From assembly GCA_010909165.1 (NCBI GenBank), contig VJWM01000204.1, positions 1-64,000 on the forward strand: a DNA stretch of 64,000 bases. The letters are read 5' to 3'. This stretch comes from Anthoceros angustus. Its lineage: Eukaryota; Streptophyta; Anthocerotopsida; Anthocerotales; Anthocerotaceae. The position numbers were made by a program, and so were the translations under genes. Shown one piece after another: positions 58,515 to 64,000 of the stretch; position 1 is the first letter of the stretch, and each line of letters opens with the position of its first letter. Under the pieces are notes generated by a model. That model worked only from the letters and a program-made list of their open reading frames with translations, searched no databases and was not told the DNA's origin.

Positions 58515-59065
58515 AAGATAGTAATTTTATTATATAAGAACTTTTATTTGTATTATATATTTTAATATAATGATTTTTATTTTAACTTTATTCATAATTT
58601 CATTAAACCACTCTTGATTTCTTGTGAGAAAGTCTTCAAGCCATGCCGGCAAATCATGAAATTGATGTAGTGAGATTGGAGTATATCGCTATGTGTTTAG
58701 CTGAGTGCTGTTTGGTCATTGTCATAGCATGGCATAATAGCATCGGGACAATTTCTTCTTCTATAGCTACGCATATTATAGTTACTAAATCGCATGTTAG
58801 AATCTTGACGGGTTCGCAAACCCCGATTACCGCGGGCCGCTCAACGCGTTTAGACACCACACCAAGGGTGTGCGAATGTTTTGAATCATGAGCGAGCAAG
58901 GTCAACGTGGCCGAGGCGGAGTGTGAAGATGGCGGCGTGCAGAAGGAAAATTGGCATTTAGGGTGGAAACGGCTATTGTTGAAGTCCCACCTTGCCGCCC
59001 GCTGTGAGAGAACTCCTAGCAGTGGCAATTGCTCGAAAAGCCATCACACAAGAAAAGGGGCGGTG
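58515..59065 (+). other. 3' tail and conserved spacer, unit 12
   Basis: AT-rich tail and spacer. GGGTTCGCAAACCCC near 58810. No gene seen. Confidence 0.5.
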
Positions 59066-59808
59066 GTAGGCTTTAGCACAGCCTTGATGAACTGGAGAAA
59101 TCCTTGCCCATGGCCCCGTGAGTCTCGATGGCAATGGGATGAAGGCGTGGCCCTTCTTGCATGGGCGAGTACTTGTGAACGCTCGTTGTCGCGCATCTCC
59201 GCCACCCAACCCGGAGGGTTGATGATGGTTTTGCGGTGTCCGCAAGGTCCTGCACCACATCCACAACTGGTCCCCTCGGCGTCGAGAACATGGCGTCGCG
59301 GACGGGCGTGATCAGGCAATGCGCCGCGCCGGAGAGCGAGCTCGGACAGTCTAAAGAGAGCGAGGCCAAAGGTTGGACCAAACCCCGGAACCTCATCGGT
59401 AGAAAAGAAGCAGCGACTGAAATACCTTGATGCAAGGTCGGGCTAGAAGCCATGAACCGCCCCTTCCCCGAGCAAGAGCGGAGGCGAGCTCGGTAGTCAA
59501 GGAATGGAGGAATCGAGGAGCAAAGCCAGCGCGTGCCCATACAAGTTTCTTCTCATGGAGGGAGGCCAAAGCCCCACGCACCGTCCAGAGAGCAGACGAT
59601 GCGGCGCGCCCGCCTAGCCTCAGGAGGATAGGACACCCCTAGCCAATCTTAAGGACAAGCATGCAAGGAAGGCGCCTCCTCGGCCGAGACGAAGGCCTTG
59701 AAGATGCGGTAATCCCTGTGGGATTAGGAAATGGGAGGCCTAGATGCGGGTTGAGAGGACCAAGCTCGTGTGCGGATGCCTTGGGCGCCTCTGCACTTCT
59801 TGGGAGGT
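59066..59808 (-). pseudogene. Non-LTR retrotransposon-like remnant, unit 12
   Basis: The minus frame 59073-59540 carries IAIETHGAMGKDFSSSSR and, upstream, FMASSPTLHQGIS with a M-R-F-R-G-L-V-Q-P-L-A block. The frame stays open across 155 codons. Confidence 0.5.
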
Positions 59809-60237
59809 AAGCAATTGCATTCATGTGAGCACTTCCTCAACGGACAACCAAGCAAAACAAGTCTAATATGCAAATACCAATTTGTAACACTAGGAGAGAG
59901 TAGCTTGCGCGTTGTGGTTTTCCTCCCACACCTCCCACGGAACAACACGCAAATGGCGCATGGCTCTGAGTGATAGCTTTGGCCTCCTCACAACTCTCTT
60001 GCATTGCATATGTAGAGACAACAGTTATGATGTGAGCTTGTCCTGTGAAAGGGTCTATATAGATATACTAGGCCTTGGCATTGGCATATTCCTAAGATAT
60101 CCTATTGGCATCGTATCTAAAATATCCAAAGAATACACCATAATATGCAAGGAATATGCTAAAGCATATAACTTGTGTTTATCCACTTAGTTATTGCTAA
60201 CCGTGTTTAATTAAGATGTCGATGCTTAATTAACATA
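59809..60237. other. Second spacer, unit 12
   Basis: Conserved spacer with the ATATGC-TAAA-GCATAT inverted repeat near 60157. No gene seen. Confidence 0.5.
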
Positions 60238-60482
60238 ACCACTATTAATTAATTAATACTAATAACTTACTTAATGATAAGTCATTAGATTAATTAATGC
60301 TAGATATAAATGAATTTAACCACTTCATATTAATTAATTAATACTAATAACTTACTTAATGATAGTCATTAGATTAATTAATGCTAGATATAAATGAATT
60401 TAACCACTTCATATTAATTAATACTAATAACTTAATGATAAGTCATTAGATTAATTAATGCTAGATATAAATGAATTTAACA
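60238..60482 (+). repeat. AT-rich minisatellite, 3 copies
   Basis: Copies start at about 60238, 60319 and 60402. The third lacks one TTAATTAA step and one TTAC. Confidence 0.9.
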
Positions 60483-60598
60483 TAAATCAGCAGCACTATC
60501 TCTTTCTAAAATAGATGCCAATATACCAATCGACAACCGACCGTTGAAAATTTACCAATTTACTAGTTGCCAATATGAAGCTGTAGTTTCTCATGGGG

Positions 60599-60605
60599 TA
60601 TAAAT
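60599..60605 (+). promoter_or_regulatory. TATA box of kinase unit 13
   Basis: TATAAATGGGCGAGAC in the conserved promoter block. Confidence 0.7.
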
Positions 60606-60629
60606 GGGCGAGACTTAAAATCAGCTAGC

Positions 60630-61794
60630 ACTCGGACTCGAACAAATCTTGTTATCCATTCTTCTTGCATGTAACTTTTCATAATTCTATGATCTACGGT
60701 TGTTAAGGTTTGTTCAATGAAGATTGATGTTCTCCTTTACGGAGGGATGAGTTTATGCATGTATATTCCTATGTGTGCTAACGAATTCATTCTCTCTACT
60801 TGTTCTCTGAGGTTTCCCTAGAGGGCACGTAAATTACCCAAAAGACCTAAACCGAAAGATTTCCTCCGCCATGAACTTAAAAATCTCACATTCTTGCAAA
60901 TATCTTTTAATAATCGTGTGATCTACTTGTTAAGGTATGTTCCATGAAGATTCATGTTCTCCTTTATAGAGGGATGGGTGTATGCATGTGTATTCCTAGC
61001 GTGTTAACGAATTCATTCTTTCTACTTGTTCCCTCTGAGGTTTCCCTAGAGGGCACGTAAATTACCCAAAGGGCGAGACCTAAACCGAAAGATTTCCTCC
61101 GCACCATGAACTTAAAAATCTCACATTCTTGCAAATATCTTTTAATAATCGTGTGATCTCTGTTGTTAAGGTTTGTTCAATGAAGATTCATGTTCTCCTT
61201 TATAGAGGGATGAGTTTATGCATGTATGTTCCGTGTGCTAACGAATTCATTCTCTCTACTTGTTCTACAGTTTCCCTAGAGGGCACGTAAATTACCCAAA
61301 GGGCGAGACCTAAACCGAAGATTCCTCCCATGAACTTAAAAATCTCACATTCTTGCAAATATCTTTTAATAATCGTGTGATCTACGGTTGTTAAGGTATG
61401 TTCCATGAAGATTCATGTTCTCCTTTATAGAGGGATGGTGTATGCATGTGTATTCGCGTGTTAATTCATTCTTTCTACTTGTTCCCTGGGTTTCCCTAGA
61501 GGGCACGTAAATTACCCAAAGGCGAGACCTAAACCGAAAGATTTCCTCCGCACCATGAACTTAAAAATCTCACATTCTTGCAAATATCTTTTAATAATCG
61601 TGTGATCTACTATTGTTAAGGTTTGTTCAATGAAGATTCATGTTCTCCTTTATAGAGGGATGAGTTTATGCATGTATGTTCTGTGTGCTAACGATTCTCT
61701 CTACTTGTTCCCTGTTTCCTAGAGGGCACGTAAATTACCCAAAGGCGGGACCTAAACCGAAAGAAATACTCCTATTTATCAATCTTTTAAAATT
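60630..61794 (+). repeat. Exon 1 and leader cassettes of kinase copy 13 (5 introns)
   Basis: Intron-like starts at about 60705 (first A type), 60933 B, 61168 A, 61395 B and 61619 A. A(BA)2 order. Confidence 0.85.
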
Positions 61795-62612
61795 ATGGAG
61801 TCCACAATGAAAATTGAAGTGAGAATGTTTGAAGAAAGATACATATGTGGAAAATGTATCGGTGAAGGAGGTTTTTCCAAAGTCTATGAATGCTATGACA
61901 AATATATGGGAAAGATATTTGCCTGCAAAATTATGAAAAAATCTAAAGACATAAATGATGCAATATGTAGAGAGATCAACACTCTTCGATCTCTTCCAAA
62001 ATATTCTCATATTATTAACACAAAAGTGTTCATGAGGATATTGAACATATTTATATTGTGATGGAGCTATGTACCAATGGTACACTAAAGGATGAACTAA
62101 AAAAGGGGAGCTTATTGTGAAGAGGATGCAAAAATACTTATGTTTAACCTAATGGAGGCAATCAATTTTGCCACAGCATAATGTTATGCATCGCGATTTG
62201 AAACCGGCTAATATACTATTACTTAGCCGTCTCAAAGTCATACTAGGACTTTGGTTTATGCTTCCATGTCTCCAAAACGAACATGAATTATTGTATGCAG
62301 GAGGCTGGGGAACCCCATGTTACATGGCTCGGAGGTATTGGAGTCAAGACGATGTAAACATAAGCTATACTTCAAAAGCCGATATTTGGAGCCGAGTCAT
62401 TTTGTATGAAGTTTTAACCGAAATCGTCCTTATATAGGATATGAGTTCGACGAAAAGAAGAATGGATAACTCAATTGGACCTAGATGAGTGGCCCAACAT
62501 GTCACACAGTGAAAGATCTACTACACTCAATGTTACATTTAGAACAAGAGTGTAGACCGGATCTTGACAAGTTCTAAACCATTCTTGGTTTTGCTCGCTA
62601 TCTTATATATGA
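61795..62612 (+). CDS. Ser/Thr protein kinase, array copy 13, N-lobe intact
   Basis: This is the best N-lobe of the array. 61795-62061 is open for 88 codons. It reads MESTMKIEVRMFEERYICGK, IGEGGFSKVYECYDKYMGK (glycine loop), IFACKIMKKSKDINDAICRE (the ATP-site Lys in A-C-K and the helix-C Glu in R-E-I) and TLRSLPKYSHIINTK. Only here are six A present in ATGAAAAAATCT, and TGG (not CGG) before GAAAG is shared only with copy 8. The frame slips at the AAAA before GTGTTC. MHRDLKPANILLL is readable at 62186-62224 with CCGG complete. Asp-Phe-Gly has lost two flanking bases and A-P-E one. TGA at 62610-62612. It has a complete promoter and leader, so it is the most likely active gene if its breaks are sequence errors. 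Confidence 0.75.
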
Positions 62613-63188
62613 AAGATAGTAATTTTATTATATAAGAACTTTTATTTGTATTATATATTTTAATATAATGATTTTTATTTTAACTTTATTCATAATTTCA
62701 TTAAACCACTCTTGATTGCCTCTTTCTTGTGAGAAAGTCTTCAAGCCATGCAAGCTCATGAAATTGATGTAGTGAAGGATTGGAGTATATCGCTATGTGT
62801 TTAGCTGAGTGCTTTTGGTCATTGTCATAGCATGGCATAATAGCATCGGACAATTTCTTCTTCTATAGCTACGCATATTATAGTTACTAAATCGCATGTT
62901 AGAATCTTGACGGGTTCGCAAACCCCGATTACCGGCTCTAAGCGGGCTGCTCAACGTGCTTGTGGGGCGACCACACCAAGGGTGTGCGAATGTTTTGAAT
63001 CATGAGCCGAGCAAGGCGAACGTGGCACAGGCGGAGTGTGAAGATGGCGTCACGAGAAGGAAAATTGGCATTTAGTGGAAACGGCTATTGTTGAAGTCCC
63101 ACCTTGTTGCCGTCCACAGAGAACTCCTACCGCAGGGCAATGGACACCGTTGCACGAAAGAAGCCATCACACAAGAAAAGGGGGCGGT
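62613..63188 (+). other. 3' tail and conserved spacer, unit 13
   Basis: AT-rich tail and spacer with GGGTTCGCAAACCCC near 62912. No gene seen. Confidence 0.5.
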
Positions 63189-63978
63189 GGTAGGCTTTAG
63201 CAGGCCTTGATGAACTGGAGAAATCCTTGCCCATGGCCCCGTGAGTCTCGATGGCAAGGGGATGAAGGCATGGCCCTTCTTGCATGGGCGAGTACTTGTG
63301 AACGCTCGTTGTCGCGCATCTCTCCGCCACCCAACCCGGAGGGTTGATGATGGCGTTGCGCAGAGTGTCCCGGGCAAGGTCTTCAGCCACATCCACAACA
63401 CTCCCCTCGGCCGAGAACATGGCGTCAGCGGGCGGCGTGATGCGTGTAATGCGCTGCCCGCCCGGAGAGCGAGGGCTACGGCGGCAGTCTAAAGAGAGCG
63501 AGCCAAAGGTTGGACCAAACCCGGAACCTCATCGCGGTAGAAAAGAAGCCGGTCGACTCGAAATACCTTGATGCAAGGTCGGGCTAGAAGCCATGAACCT
63601 CCCTTCCCGAGCAAGAGCGGAGGCGAGCTCGAGCTGGTCAAGGAATGGAGGAATCGAGGAGCAAAGCCAGCACGTGCCCATACAAGTTTCTTCTCATGGA
63701 GGGAGGCCAAAGCCCCACAGCCTGGGTCCGCAGAGAACGAGGACGAATGCGGCATGACCGCCTAGCCTCTGAGGATAGGACACCCCTAGCCAATCTTAAG
63801 GACAAGCATGCAAGGGGAAGGCGCCCTCCTCGACGCCCGAGACGAAGGCCTTGAAGATGCGGTAATCCCTAGGGGATTAGGAAATGGGAGGCCTAGATGC
63901 GGGTTGAGAGGACCAAGCTCAAGCGTCGTGCCAGATGCCTTGCGGCGCACTCTAAGGGGCCGCTCTTCGGCGAGGTAA
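63189..63978 (-). pseudogene. Non-LTR retrotransposon-like remnant, unit 13
   Basis: Minus frames give LHPLAIETHGAMGKDFSSSS (63127-63420) and, in the next frame, KKGHAFIPLPSRL. LLARPCIKVFRVDRLLFYRD lies near 63530-63600. The block is nearly full length. Confidence 0.5.
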
Positions 63979-64000
63979 GCAATTGCATTCATGTGAGCAC
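63979..64000. other. Start of the next second spacer; array leaves the window
   Basis: GTAAGCAATTGCATTCATG is the same start as in the other units, so the array continues to the right. Confidence 0.8.

Overview
The window looks like nuclear DNA from a plant or a close streptophyte relative. Three things point there: Ty3/gypsy retrotransposons of two lineages (one chromovirus, one Tat/Athila-like), intron-type splice signals with plant-like TGCTAAC branch points, and a eukaryotic protein kinase of CDPK/PEPC-kinase type. I see no bacterial operons, rRNA, tRNA or CRISPR. The species cannot be fixed from the sequence.

Left part (1-10442). This is GC- and purine-rich, broken retrotransposon DNA on the + strand. 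A degenerate gypsy pol can be read in order: protease (about 4647-4905), reverse transcriptase (5600-6188), RNase H (6189-6640) and integrase (6641-7856). A polypurine tract (7879-7889) and an LTR-like segment (7892-8525) follow. Next come a TGGCGCC primer-binding-like site and a gag-like stretch with a partial zinc knuckle.

Right part (10443-64000). This is a tandem array of 13 copies of one Ser/Thr kinase gene, all on +, with full units of about 4-5 kb. A complete unit reads: an AT-rich minisatellite (about 83 bp, 2-4 copies), a conserved TATA promoter, a leader of about 230-bp exon/intron-like cassettes (up to 9 per gene, alternating types A and B), the kinase exon, an AT-rich 3' tail with a conserved spacer, a block of about 750 bp whose minus strand resembles the 3' part of a non-LTR retrotransposon, and a second spacer. 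The array runs off the right edge. Several units are shortened or fused at short microhomologies (near 13733, 36404, 42605, 48246, 51361 and 57650), and copy 6 has an internal deletion with a templated insertion.

A complete 7582-bp chromovirus (15883-23464, two 347-bp LTRs, tRNA-iMet-type primer site, polypurine tract) is inserted in the second unit. Its leader holds a 485-bp sequence repeated three times.

Every kinase copy is frame-broken as given. The breaks recur at the same places in different copies: CCGG, other CG/CHG-rich spots and A homopolymers. The DNA between those places is almost identical. This fits consensus errors in a methylated repeat at least as well as real pseudogene decay. 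The C-lobe of copy 10 (52711-53043) and the N-lobe of copy 13 (61795-62061) are the cleanest coding stretches.
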